A stretch of DNA of 22,171 bases from Chondrus crispus (GCF_000350225.1 NW_005178710.1:315919-338089); one strand, 5' to 3'. Counted from the stretch's first letter, positions 1-10,025 are shown. Made by a program: numbers and translations. The notes: generated from the letters alone by a model not told the origin.

Positions 1-2
1 TC

Positions 3-1241
3 GTGTCCGAGGCCTCGCGCGGCCTCATGCTGCCCAGCACATGGCCGTACTTGGCCTCCCTCGGCGGCACCAAGTCCGCGCTCGGCGTCTTCGTCGCCTC
101 CTTCTCCATCGGCCGCATGGCCACCACCATCCCGCTGGGCCTGCTATCGGACGCCCTGTCAACCTCGTCGGTCCTTATCGCCGCCTCGTTCGTCCAAGTC
201 CTCGGCCATCTCGCCTACGCCCTCGCCCCTTCCCTTTCCGTCCTCTTCGCCGCCCGCGTTGTCGTCGGTTTCGGTTCGGCTACTATGAGCGTGTGCCGCG
301 CCCACCTCACCAAGACCGTCCCCTCGCGCATCCGCACCCACCACTTTGCCTACCTCTCCGCCACTCAGTTCGTCGGCTTTGCCGTCCTCCCCGGCGCCGG
401 CGGCCTGCTCGCCCTCCTCCCGGAGTACTACCCACTCCCCTTCATCCCGCTCAACGGCTTCACCTACCCCGCCTACGTCCTCGTCGCGGCCAACCTGCTC
501 TCGGTCCTTCTGCTGCACTCCATCTACCTGGACCCGCCACCACCTCCCCCGGAGCCGCCTACTGAGTCACATTCAAGCCTAGACCTGCCTTCAGACGTGC
601 CGCCGCCGCCGCCGCCACCGCCGCCGCCGCCCGCGCCCGCGCCGTCGCGCCCGGATGTCGCGGCCATGGTCGTCTGCCTGCTCGTCAACGTGGCCTTCCG
701 CGGCGTGATCGCCGAGTTCGAGACCATCTCCACGCCGTTCTTGATGGAGCAGCACCACCTGACTTACGGCGCGGCCTCGTTCCGCATCTCTTTCATCGGG
801 CTGGCGGGGCTTCTGATCTACGTGTCCTTCAAGCCGATCGCGCGAGCCTTTTCGGACCGCGCGCTCGTGCTCTTCGGCCTGTGCACGGTCGTGGCGGGCT
901 GCGCCCCGCTCGCCGTGCGCGCCGTCTCGAAAGCCGCGGCCGTGCCCGAGTACGTCGCCCTCCTCGCCGTCACTTGGAGCGTCGCGTACCCTGTCGGGCA
1001 GACGGCCGTGCTTGCCCTCTTCTCAAAGGTCCTCGCCGGCCTCCCCGTCGGAGGCTTTCTCGGCGTCTTCTCCGCTACCGGCTCTTCGGCCAGGGTCGTG
1101 TTCGCCATGCTCGCCGGCGTCATGTGGAGCAGGTGGGGCAGGGAGGCCGTGTTCGGTTCGATCGTCGCGTACATGGTCGTCGCGGCGGTCATGGTCGCCG
1201 CCACATATCGCAGATTGGTCCCCCCTGAGGGAGTGTTTTGA
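3..1241 (+). CDS. MFS transporter, 5'-truncated by the window edge
   Basis: This is a membrane carrier of the major facilitator superfamily; substrate and membrane cannot be told from sequence. The frame is open from the window edge (first full codon GTG at 3), so the true start lies upstream and probably one N-terminal helix is missing. At least 412 residues remain. Near residues 37-52 the segment GRMATTIPLGLLSDALS fits the loop 2-3 signature (G-x-L-x-D). Hydrophobic helices fill residues 20-175 and 220-400. The central cytoplasmic loop (about 176-215) holds two proline runs of 6 and 11. The opening RGLMLPSTWPYL resembles the first helix region of MFSD8/CLN7-like and SPX-MFS carriers, which is a resemblance from memory only. 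Codons are strongly C/G-ending, unlike the AT-richer frames that follow. No intron is needed across 1.2 kb. Confidence 0.85.
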   Translation: MSEASRGLMLPSTWPYLASLGGTKSALGVFVASFSIGRMATTIPLGLLSDALSTSSVLIAASFVQVLGHLAYALAPSLSVLFAARVVVGFGSATMSVCRAHLTKTVPSRIRTHHFAYLSATQFVGFAVLPGAGGLLALLPEYYPLPFIPLNGFTYPAYVLVAANLLSVLLLHSIYLDPPPPPPEPPTESHSSLDLPSDVPPPPPPPPPPPAPAPSRPDVAAMVVCLLVNVAFRGVIAEFETISTPFLMEQHHLTYGAASFRISFIGLAGLLIYVSFKPIARAFSDRALVLFGLCTVVAGCAPLAVRAVSKAAAVPEYVALLAVTWSVAYPVGQTAVLALFSKVLAGLPVGGFLGVFSATGSSARVVFAMLAGVMWSRWGREAVFGSIVAYMVVAAVMVAATYRRLVPPEGVF

Positions 1242-1925
1242 GAGCTGGGGGGTGGGGGCGAGGACGGGCTGTGGCGGTGTACCGTATGTTGTATAGTGGG
1301 TACAAGTTGAGCTTCCCCGAGACGGAAGGGGACCGTTGCCCCCCCTAACATATTGAGAAGAATTTTGGCGGCGTTACATTTTACGCCTTTTCTGCAAGCG
1401 GCGTGGCGAGTACTGTACTGTAGAGCTGTCCGTCACGCCGTTCATACCGCAGTCTCTCATGATCAGTAATAAATTGTACACGTGTACAACAGATATGCAA
1501 AGCCGCTCCCGACGTTTGATCACTTGTTGAATTTCGTGTTAAATGTCGTGGTATAGTATTAAATTAGTACAGCATAGAGTTGCTTGCATGTCAGATTGTG
1601 ACGCTGAGTGTAATTGCAAATAACTGTAGTTTCTTAGTTCTTGTCTCAACTTTTCGCAGTGCACTTTTACAGTCAGTGACCAAACCTTTTATATTCTGCA
1701 ATTTGGGAATATGATAAAATTTGTGTGTGACCACTTGTTCGAAACTCCCCGAAAAACCTGCCCTAATTACATCGCCGACGTAGCTTTTCTCGTCTTTCTT
1801 GATCCCTCTCCTTTGATGTGAAGTGTCTCGTTTCTCAAAGCGACGATAACCCCCCCACATGATGCAATCGATCATTCGTCTTTTCTACAACTGTCCATCC
1901 GAAATTTAAGGAGATCTGCTTCGTA
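1242..1925. other. Intergenic, no gene seen
   Basis: The base composition drops from the GC-rich transporter to AT-richer DNA. A short C-run (1338-1345) lies about 100 bases after the transporter stop. Small open frames exist on both strands but show no recognisable domain, and their composition looks random. I see no RNA gene or repeat here. Confidence 0.5.
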
Positions 1926-2303
1926 ATGAATAATGTGGAGAGGGTATCAGCCGACCCTCACATTCTTGGCAATGGGACTGTTACTCCGTGCTTTGCCTGT
2001 AGTCTTTGTCACCCACAGAAACTGACCAAGGCAGTTACAATAACAAATGCCAAGTTAGAGACATACGCAAGCGTTGATACAGGGGGCATTCTAAACCCGT
2101 TTGTCAGGCTCAAACGGACCGGAAACCGGACTATTTCGCTTTGCACTCCTTGTCGTGACAAGCGTTGGGGTTGGAATGTCATTTCGTATGACAGAAAGTA
2201 CTGGAAAACAATGCTGCCCGCGCATTGCGTGCATGGCAGACGAGGGGTGCTCCAGATCGGGAAAGGTCAAAAAGAAAAGTATGTCATATATGCTCATCAA
2301 TAA
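1926..2303 (+). other. Unrecognised 125-codon open frame with Cys pairs
   Basis: An ATG-started open frame of 125 codons. It contains closely spaced cysteines (CFACSLC near residue 22 and CTPC near residue 73) that could bind a metal, but the spacing matches no zinc finger I can name. It lies on the same strand and about 0.7 kb upstream of the PIN-like/CXC gene fragments, so it could be an upstream exon or remnant of that gene. It could equally be chance. No function is assigned. Confidence 0.25.
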
Positions 2304-2535
2304 GGAACGGATCGACTGTGGATGAAGATGTTGTTTGAACCCCGCGCTGTGACTGGACATTATACAACATTATCTCCGGAGAAGACTCCTTACGAAATGA
2401 CGTGTTTATGATGGAGTTTCGAAGACGCACAGGTTGTGACTTTGAGACCGTGCGGGAATTGGTCGAAGACCCCTCCAAATATTATCTTTCTTAGATCCAC
2501 ATCAACCACAGAGGAAGCAGAAAGATAGGGACATT

Positions 2536-2961
2536 TTGGACCGGAACCGGCAACTTGTACGCTTAGAATTTCAGGATGAGCTCAATGTGCCGTGGTCATA
2601 TTTGCTCAATGACAGGGAATACAAAGACGAATTGGGCTCCCTTCATTTGTTTTGCGGCGCCGTTGCAGCCTTCGAGTTGTTCGAACGGAGAGCTCATAAT
2701 TGCAGTGTATTTCTACATAGAGGCTCATTTCTCATTCCAACGTCATTTACGCCACGGAAGCCGTGCGAATTCCAACCAGAAAGGGTAGCGATGACTGACC
2801 GGGATGACGTTGGTACGGGACGAGTGATATTGCAGCTCGCAGGGGAGGGGTTTCTGGATGGCGAGGGGGGTGACAAGTTTGCGGTCCCCCGCTCACGATG
2901 CCTTGTTTTACAAACAAGGAGACCAGGTTATGTCAGAAACGTCGACATCCGACATGGTTAA
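2536..2961 (+). other. Unrecognised open frame upstream of the PIN-like fragment
   Basis: An open stretch of 141 codons beginning at a TTG, so the left edge is not a real start. It is in the same frame as the PIN-like segment that follows and is separated from it by one TAA (2959-2961) and 24 bases. I recognise no domain. It may be an N-terminal part of the same decayed or spliced gene. Confidence 0.25.
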
Positions 2962-2985
2962 TCTGAGACTACATTTGTTGCAACA

Positions 2986-4163
2986 ATGAATGAATATATA
3001 TCTCCCTCAATCTCCAGCGTAATTGGAAGCACGACGTCAGGGAGTGATAGAGGCAGCGCCTCTCTCAGTGAGCAGAGAAGCGTTGAATTATACTGTCAAT
3101 CAGTCATTCTTTCCAACGACACTGATGTATTTTTCATTCTGCTTTCTAATCCTGACATGTTCGGGAAAGGTTTGGTTCAAATACTATCTGATACAGTGCA
3201 TGAGGTAGATGCAGCTGTAAGTTGCCTGCGCTCCCTTGGCACATCCGGAAAAAGTGCGGCAATATTGTACAGTTTAGCTGGATGCGACTTTTCCCCCTCA
3301 TTCTACGGTATGACACACAACCTTTTCTGGGAAGCCTTCGTGCCATTCCTGCAACATGGCGGCTCCCTTGCTTCTCCTTTGGAGGGTAATGTGGACAATG
3401 TCGATAATTTAATTTGCTTCCTCTATCTTCTGAAGAGGGGAAAGCGGAAGTTTTGCACAGAGGAAGAACTAAAGCAAACTATGAGAGCATCGTAGAGGGA
3501 GGTGAACAGGGTGCACGTAAACTGGCTGATGTTAGGCGGCAGTTCTTCATTTCAAGCAGTCCAGCGGGAACATGGGGATGGAGAGTGGATGTAAGAAACT
3601 TTATTGCGGACTGTGCTGCTTATGCTAACGAGCTGCTACCACATCCAACACATTTGAAACTTCATGCCAGAAGAGCTAAATTTATTGCAATGAAGTACTG
3701 GGGGCGAGCGAGCGAACGGGACATATCTCCGTCCGTGGTAGGAGGATGTGGGATAGAGAATGAATATGAGATGGATGGGTCTATTGCGCTTGAAGAGGAG
3801 CAAGCTGTGAAGGATGTTGTGGTCAATATCAAAAACGTCATGACTTGTTGCAGTTGCAAAGGCAATTGCTTGTCTTGCAGATGCTCGTGCTTCAGAAAAA
3901 AGGAGCGTTGTATTGGATGCAGGTGCAGCGAAGATCTATGCAAGAACCGTAGGAATGGATATCAAACAGGTCAGAATGCGAGAGTAGTTCAGGAGAGTGG
4001 ACGAGAAAACCCAATTGCGACAAACCCCACTGTACGAATCATTCAAATTGAGGAGGATGCGGAGAGTGAATTGCAATCGGATGTTAGCCTGTTGGATGCC
4101 CGGCAATCCTCCGCTGGAAGCATGGAGCTCGTACAAGACGACGTGGAAGCACTAATAGGATAA
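2986..4163 (+). pseudogene. PIN-like nuclease-fold plus CXC-domain protein, broken frame
   Basis: Two overlapping frames together give one familiar architecture. The first (2986-3495) has SNDTDVFFILL near 3112-3145 and AGCDFSPSFYG near 3280-3310, matching the 'xxDTDV' and 'LtGCDttsaFyG' motifs of a PIN/FEN-like domain found in repetitive eukaryotic genes. The second, readable from about 3440 to 4163, has a helical segment with LPHPTHLKLHARRAKF, then about 11 cysteines at 3840-3954 in CxCKxxC...CRCxC...CxGCRC order. This resembles a tesmin/TSO1-type CXC DNA-binding module. The change of frame near 3440-3490 must be a frameshift or a small intron. The family link is from memory. Multi-copy relatives of this type are often associated with mobile DNA, which is inference here. 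Confidence 0.5.
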
Positions 4164-5398
4164 GCGACAAAGCTCCCACAAGGATATGCTTGCGGGATAG
4201 AATGGCGGTAGATATTGGAATGTGTTTTGTTCATCGGCTAACAATAATGAAAAATGTGCATGCAGTTGCGTAGGATTATCACGACACCTGCCATGTTTGG
4301 CAGAAAAAATCTGATTGTGTTCGCGATACTCCGAGATTCCGTTTTTAAACCACACAACGCAAAGGGGAGGCCCTTCCGCACATAATCCACCACTCATGCG
4401 GCAGTTTAGACTTGTCTAACGAATAAATGACGAACTACACCTCTTCGTCGAGGGCATTTTCATCAGGGAGATGTCCGCGACATCTGACATGGAAACAATA
4501 TGAGCACTCGATGAGCCTAAAATTCAGTTCTGTTTTTGATAATCAGGAGTATGGGTCTTTGATACCATACTGCACGATTTGCAGATAATTATTTCACAAA
4601 TAGGAACAGATCACTCACTGTTCAAGCTGAACTCCCTCTCGCGTTTGTACTGAGGCTGGGCACAAGCACAGTACAACTTCTCATAAACAGTACTACATAG
4701 AGCGTAACTATGCATCTACTGTACAACCCAAACCCGCATGGAGAGTTCTTGAATATCCTTGCACCCAACAATCACCGAAATCCCCCACAGTCTACGTACA
4801 GTACCGCACATGGAAGCAGAAAGGAGTACACATACGTCAAGTGCACCTGGACGGGAAAAAGAACCGCTTTCTTTCGCAGTCACTGCAATGACATCGTATC
4901 TGATGTCAAGCGTTTCATTGTGTCTCCCTACTCGTGAGCTCATAAGATCTGTAATTGCGCTCTTCATGAAATGGAGTACTTCAGTGATGTTGCAGGTGTT
5001 TGCTGCAGATGTCTGACCGTTTGCGGGTTTACGAGGTCACGCCTGCTCTACCTGCTACTACCGGACACAAAAAACAGGCACACACACGAACCTTCGGGAA
5101 GAGAAGCAAGACGTTTGACATGTACACGCCCACGCCCCACACTACCTACGCCGCTGCAAAATATCACACCAGGTGGCTACCAGCTTACCGGGCGAGCCAT
5201 GACACACGGAGTTTCACGTTCACTACTGACGAGGCGGAGTGCGATGTGAAGAATTAGTTTGTGCTTGTCATGCTTGTTATCACCATCAACATATGTGGAG
5301 AATGGAACAACCCAAAGCGCTACCGTTTGCCCCACCTCCACGGCCACTTCCTAGTGCGATACGACACTCCTTTCGAGATGCATCGAAGAGCCTGTCGC
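4164..5398. other. Intergenic, no gene supported
   Basis: This holds several overlapping short open frames on both strands (for example around 4710-5260), none with a recognisable motif or a composition unlike its shadows. No repeat pair, RNA gene or transposon end was found by eye. Confidence 0.45.
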
Positions 5399-5729
5399 CT
5401 ATCGCCTCGGATGTTTCGGACTCATAACCGTCATGATACCAACCACTCCACTCCTCATACCAACAGCTACAGTCCCGCGCTCGAAGTTTAGAGCGATGGT
5501 TTCCAATCCACTTCCAAACTCTGCCAGAATGATTTTCGTACCATCGCACTGTTCCACAAATGCTCTGCCCTTATCGATTCCGAATGCCTTCAAGGGCCAT
5601 GCGCTACCGTCACATCCACGACCAGTCGTTTCCCAGATTTTGTCCATGTCAGAAGCACCTGGCCTGACTTTCCAAAGGCAAAACGTTCCATCACCCGACA
5701 AAGACCACACGTCTTGAATGTCTGCACTC

Positions 5730-6780
5730 ATCGACACGCTCCTCGCCCAATCCATGTGTCCGATCATCGTCTCGCTGATTTGAACTCCCGTGTCAGCCTC
5801 CCTTGCTCGTACCGTCGCGTCATCTGACCCCGACGCAACCCTTTTCCCGTCTCCGCTCATCGACACACTCCTCACTCCACCCGTGTGTCCGGTCATCGTC
5901 TTGCCGATTTGACATCCCGTCTCAGCGTCCAATACTCGCACCGTCGAGTCATATGACCCCGACGCAACCCGTTTCCCGTCCCCGCTCATCGACACACTTC
6001 TCACCCAATCCGTGTGTCCGGTCATCGTCTTGCCGATTTGACATCCCGTCTCAGCGTCCAATACTCGCACCGTATCGTCATCCGACCGCGACGCAACCCG
6101 TTTCCCGTCCCCGCTCATCGACACACTTCTCACCCAATCTGTGTGTCCAGTCATCGTCTTGCAGATTTGACCTCCCGTCTCAGCGTCCAATACTCGCGTC
6201 GTATCGTCATCCGACCCCGACGCAACCCGTTTCCCGTCCCAGCTCATCGACACACTCATCACCGCACCTGTGTGTGCGGTTGTCGTCTCGCTGATTTGAC
6301 CTCCCGTCTCAGCCTCCCATACTCGCACCATCGAGTCAATAGACCCCGACACAGCCCTTTTCCCGTCTCCGCTCATCGACACACTCCTCACAAAATCCGT
6401 GTGTCCGGTCATCGTCTCGCCGATTTGAACTCTCGTCTCAGCCTCCCACACTCGCGCCGTATCGTCATCTGACCCCGACGCAACCCGTTTCCCGTCCCCG
6501 CTCATCGAGATACTCCTCACCCCACCCGTGTCCCGTCATCGCCTCGCCGATTTGACCCCCCGTCTCAGCGTCCCATACTCGTACCGTGTTGTCATTGGAC
6601 CCCGACGCAACCCGTTTTCCGTCTCCGCTCATCGACACACTCTTCACCCAATCCGTGTGTCCGGTCATCGTCTCGCCGATTTGAACTCCCGTCTCAGCGT
6701 CCCATACTCGCACCGTTTTGTCATAAGTCCCCGACACAACCCGTTTCCCATCCCTGCTCATCACTACATCAAATATCCGA
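5730..6780 (-). repeat. Tandem 129-bp WD40 coding repeats
   Basis: About eight tandem units, each coding one 43-residue WD40 blade. Phrases such as the one coding MSGDGKRVASGSDD recur with only scattered base changes. Variation is concentrated where blades differ (VWDAETG / VLDAETG / VWEAETG) and in the loop TDWV / TGGV / TGAV. Confidence 0.85.
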
Positions 6781-7483
6781 GAGGAATGGCCCTCGAAGGA
6801 TCGAACGAGCTTGTTTTTCCTGGTGCACCAAGTAATCAAATCTCCGTTGCTAAATCCAATAATAGCACGGTTGCTATCCTGGGAAATACAAGCGGCTGTC
6901 ACACGTAACCTCTCGTCATCAGATCTATGGGAATCAACGCCGTGATTGGCACTGTTGGCATCATGGGTTCGGCGAAAGCAAGAGCAGGCAGCCATCTTTT
7001 CGCTAACCATCTTTCGCACAGTCCTAATCCAGGCCCATCGCTGTGTCGCATGCCCTCCTTCTGCTACTGCTTGACTCGTCCTAGCCGCCCGTATCTCGGT
7101 TTCCATCGAGTTCATGGCCTCTTTGTTTTCTGATCGGAAAGGGCCACAGATAGTTTTGTCAAATGTCCCGTGTCTGGTACGTTTGAATATTTCCAACTCC
7201 CTTCCGCCCCACCCCTCGTACGCTAACCCAACCACCGCACCGCTCAAATCGAACATCACCTTCTGAACTTCTGAACCAGGCGTGCCGAATGTCTCCAACA
7301 ACCTCCCCCAGCTGCCAGCTACACAGGGACGTATTGGGAGCAACCACGGTCTGGGCGCAAACCTCTCGATCTCCAACAAGAAACTCTCCACGCTCTTCAC
7401 GTGCCGTTTGTGCATTGTCCTACTGTAAAGCTGAAAGCAGATACCGGCAACGGTCTCATCGCAAAACGATGCACTCAGCCGCG

Positions 7484-7488
7484 CAGCT
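7484..7488. repeat. Left target-site duplication of the Copia element (CAGCT)
   Basis: CAGCT directly precedes the TG that starts the left LTR. The same five bases follow the CA of the right LTR at 16073-16077. Five bases is the usual size for Copia integrases. Confidence 0.85.
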
Positions 7489-7626
7489 TGTGTGAACAGA
7501 AGACCGATGCCTCCTCGTTTACTCGTCGTCGCTCGCTAGTTATAAGTCTATCCTGAAGGACAGACTGTCCTGTGCGGTCTGAGACTGCAAAATGACTATT
7601 GGCGAATGTGATTGTGCGGTCTGACA
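7489..7626 (-). repeat. 3' LTR of the Copia element (138 bp)
   Basis: On the minus strand it starts TGTCAGACCGCACA and ends GTTCACACA. A 94-bp stretch (7489-7582) is identical to the other LTR. It then has 42 extra bases (7583-7624) ending in a second copy of the 12-mer TGTGCGGTCTGA (7571-7582 and 7613-7624, plus strand), before closing with CA at 7625-7626. The pol stop codon lies inside this LTR. Confidence 0.8.
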
Positions 7627-9302
7627 GTCCCCGGGTTCGCCAATAGCGGTTTTGGGTCGACGAAGCTGAGCTTGTTGAGGAGAGTTTTCGTGCGTTGTGG
7701 GCCGAGTGGCTTTGTGAAGTAGTCGGCGACGTTGTCCTCGGAGGGGATGTGTTGGATTTTGATGTTTCCTCGTTGAATGTGGTTGTGTATGAGGTGATGT
7801 TTCACATCGATGAACTTTCGACGTTTGGTGGGCGCCGAGTTCTGTGCCACGAGGATTGTTGCTTTGTTGTCCACTAGAAGGGGGGTGGGTTCGTGCTCCG
7901 GTTTTTGTGCGTCGGAGAGGAGGCGGCGGAGCCAGTGAGCTTGTTGCGTGGCTGCCGTGGCCGCGAGGTATTCCGCCTCACAGGTGGAGTCGGCTACTAC
8001 GGATTGCCGAGCTGAGGTCCAGCTGATCGGCGCGTCGTGGAACATGTGTACTGCTCCGGTTCGGGATCGGCGTGCGTGGTCGTTGGCGAAATCCGAGTCG
8101 CTGTATGTGCAGAGGCTTGGAGAGGCGTTGGGAGCCTTGGCTTTGAACAGTATTCCGTGGTGTGCTGTACTGCTGAGGTACCGAAAGAGCCAGTGGAGGT
8201 GGTTCTTGTGTGTGCGAGCCGGTTTGTGCATGACTGAGGCTAGCATGCTGACCGCGGGGTGGATATCGGGCCTGGTGCTGTCGGCTAAGTATCTGAGGTC
8301 TCCGATTGTTTGGCGGAAGAGAAAGGATTGGTGCCGTTCTAAAAGGGGGTCGTCTTGCGCGTACGTGAAGGTTGCTTTAGGGGGTAGCGGTGTTCGCTTT
8401 GGATTGGACGACACCATGCCTGTTTTTGTAAGCATGGTTTTGGCGACGTTGGGTTGCGAGATGTGTATGGAGCCATCTGTGAGGCGTTGGATGTGCCATT
8501 TGAGATACTTGGCAAGGAAACCGAGACGTTTGATGGTGTATTTGGCTGCGAGAGTGGCGTGGAGCTCGTCGTGTAGCTCTTGAGAAGATGCAGCTGAAAG
8601 GAAATCGTCCATATTGATTGCGACTAGAATGAGGCCGCGTTTGGATGTTTTGTAGAAGAGGCAGGGGTCTGCCTGAATGGGCTGGTAACCATGCGCGATT
8701 AGGTGTTTGGACAGTCCGTCATGGTAAATACGTGCTACCTGAGGTGTGCCATAGATATTGCGCATGAGTAGACCTGCTTTGCATGGATGTTTGAGGGTGC
8801 CGTTGAACCGGGGGTGCTGCTTGGTGTATACCGGTTTCGTTTGAGGGAATTTTTCGTGGAGATAGGCGGAGCTGATGTCTAGGTGTTCTAGGGGCCAATT
8901 GTGCGTAGCTGCGATGGAGAGGAGTAGACGTACTGTAGTCTTGTCCGCCATGTAGGTGGTGACTTGTTCGGGGTCGTAATGTGTCCCCGGGGTCATGCGG
9001 TCGCCGCGTGCTGCGCAGCGCGCCTTGCGGTCGGTTACTGTACCGGTGTGATCCCGAATGTACCTGAATGTCATTGTGAGTGGTATGAGCTTCTCATGTA
9101 TGGGGATCTGTCGGTCTGGTATCCATTTGATGGTTCCTGTCGCGTCTAGCTTATCGAGCTCTGTGTCGTGTGCATGTTCCCATTCGGCAGCGTCAGGGTA
9201 GGTTCTGGCTTCTTGTCTTGTACGGGGGTCGGGTGTGGTGAGTTGTAGTCCGGTTCCGCGTGTTGCTGCTGGTGAAGTGCGGAGGACGGCTGTTGTGGTC
9301 AC
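7596..9302 (-). CDS. pol: Copia pol fragment: reverse transcriptase and RNase H
   Basis: This is an uninterrupted open frame of 568 codons coding the polymerase end of a Copia polyprotein, which copies element RNA to DNA in the particle. Residues about 40-290 form the RVT_2 domain: EWEHAHDTELDKL, then KARCAARG, then RLLLSIAATHNWPLEHLDISSAYL with the first catalytic Asp, and NMDDFL, where most Copia enzymes have YVDD. The RNase H follows at about 395-545, with YSDSDFA, CEAEY, LVDNKA and the C-terminal ADYFTKPLG. The frame is open upstream to the border of the inner element at 9309, so the first codon GTG is not a true start. Integrase should lie upstream but is missing. The last ten codons and the TAG (7596-7598) lie within the 3' LTR. 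Confidence 0.9.
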   Translation of the reverse strand: MTTTAVLRTSPAATRGTGLQLTTPDPRTRQEARTYPDAAEWEHAHDTELDKLDATGTIKWIPDRQIPIHEKLIPLTMTFRYIRDHTGTVTDRKARCAARGDRMTPGTHYDPEQVTTYMADKTTVRLLLSIAATHNWPLEHLDISSAYLHEKFPQTKPVYTKQHPRFNGTLKHPCKAGLLMRNIYGTPQVARIYHDGLSKHLIAHGYQPIQADPCLFYKTSKRGLILVAINMDDFLSAASSQELHDELHATLAAKYTIKRLGFLAKYLKWHIQRLTDGSIHISQPNVAKTMLTKTGMVSSNPKRTPLPPKATFTYAQDDPLLERHQSFLFRQTIGDLRYLADSTRPDIHPAVSMLASVMHKPARTHKNHLHWLFRYLSSTAHHGILFKAKAPNASPSLCTYSDSDFANDHARRSRTGAVHMFHDAPISWTSARQSVVADSTCEAEYLAATAATQQAHWLRRLLSDAQKPEHEPTPLLVDNKATILVAQNSAPTKRRKFIDVKHHLIHNHIQRGNIKIQHIPSEDNVADYFTKPLGPQRTKTLLNKLSFVDPKPLLANPGTVRPHNHIRQ

Positions 9303-9308
9303 TGTAGG

Positions 9309-10025
9309 TGTAGTATAACGACGGACGCGCGCGCGGGGAGATTATTATCCGTGCGGCCGTGCACGGTGTACACGTGGGCGGGTGTGCCCACGTGTAGGGA
9401 GCGCGCGCGTGCCGAGCGGTCGTAATCTGGCGTACGTGTACAGTAGTGCACGTGTCGGCCAAGCGGTAGTCTGCTAGTATTACGTGTACGCTAGCACACG
9501 TGGCATCCGTGCAGTAGTCTGTAAGCAGCGCGTGTGTACAGTAGTACACACGTGTAGCTGCAGCGTCCGCAACCGCCGCCCAAATCCGGGCATGCGGGCA
9601 TCTTTCTTTTCTGCAAACCGGCAGGCTTCAATCAATGGATCCCGGTCGCTGTCCGAGGCGTCCCTCTGAGGGGTTAAGACCTGACACCGGTCCCCACCAG
9701 TAAACTGGGGCAAGCTCGCCCCCGTCCCTTTTGCGCCTACGTACGTCCGTTTCGGTTGTCCGCTGCGCGCGCTGGCTTCTAACCCGTTACCGGTCGCTCC
9801 CGTTTACGCACCACGGGGCGACTGCGCGTAACCGGCCAGTGAGCCACTCCCTTCTCGCGAGCTCGTCCGATCGGTTCAATTGGCGCGTCGCATCCGCGCC
9901 GCGTGCTCCCTCGCTAGAGCCTCCGCCTCTCACCCAACCCAGGGCGGAGAGGAGTTATCCCACAGTAGGGTCATGTGTTTTTGTGTACGGACGGAAGTCT
10001 TGCGTGCGTGTGATGTGGTACTTTG
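9309..10025 (+). repeat. Left (5') LTR of the inner element
   Basis: It begins TGTAGTATAACG and is shared to GTACTTTG at 10025. The first 262 bases look identical to the right copy. Bases 9571-9649 are unrelated to the matching block of the right copy. The remaining 376 bases differ by about five substitutions. Several inverted repeats built on ACGTG lie in the first 250 bases. Confidence 0.8.
9369..9552. promoter_or_regulatory. Cluster of ACGTG-type inverted repeats in the LTR
   Basis: The clearest are TACACGTGGGC (9369-9379) pairing with GCCCACGTGTA (9386-9396), and CGTGTGTAC (9531-9539) pairing with GTACACACG (9544-9552). Shorter ones sit between them. CACGTG is the classic E-box/G-box core bound by bHLH or bZIP factors, so the array may be promoter or enhancer sequence; that role is inference. 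The same array recurs in the right LTR. Confidence 0.45.

Larger units (their letters stand above)
5399..7488 (-). pseudogene. WD40 (C-terminal) half of the split NB-ARC-WD40 gene
   Basis: The minus-strand frame from the Copia insertion point (7488) runs through a linker containing FAPRPWLLPIRP and GSWGRLLETF, typical of the spacer between an NB-ARC module and a WD40 propeller. About ten WD40 units of 43 residues follow, with core SVSMSGDGKRVASGSDD...VRVWDAETG. The units are nearly identical at DNA level (129-bp tandem repeats, about 5730-6780), which implies recent expansion. The last about 85 residues before TAG at 5399-5401 are more diverged blades. A 2-base loss near 6528-6533 (GACACACGG reduced to GACACGG on the coding strand, compared with sister units) shifts the frame between the third and fourth unit. 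The upstream NB-ARC half is at 16073-18050. Confidence 0.85.

Noticed and set aside
159..518. Antisense open frames across the MFS gene
   Set aside because: GC-rich C-ending codons of the transporter keep the other frames open; no domain is seen in them.
4710..5257. Cluster of overlapping short plus-strand open frames
   Set aside because: No motif, no consistent frame and no homology that I recognise.
5803..6472. Plus-strand repetitive open frames (Ser/Arg/Pro-rich repeats)
   Set aside because: They are antisense shadows of the WD40 repeats.
7489..7582. 94-bp perfect direct repeat with 15977-16070 as an assembly artefact or long target duplication
   Set aside because: TG...CA ends, a separate 5-bp duplication CAGCT outside both copies, and an adjacent primer site show these are LTRs.
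9193..9549. Minus-strand Cys/Thr/Tyr-rich open frame in the LTR, repeated at 13947-14222
   Set aside because: It is produced by the ACGTG inverted repeats of the LTR and shows no protein-like composition.
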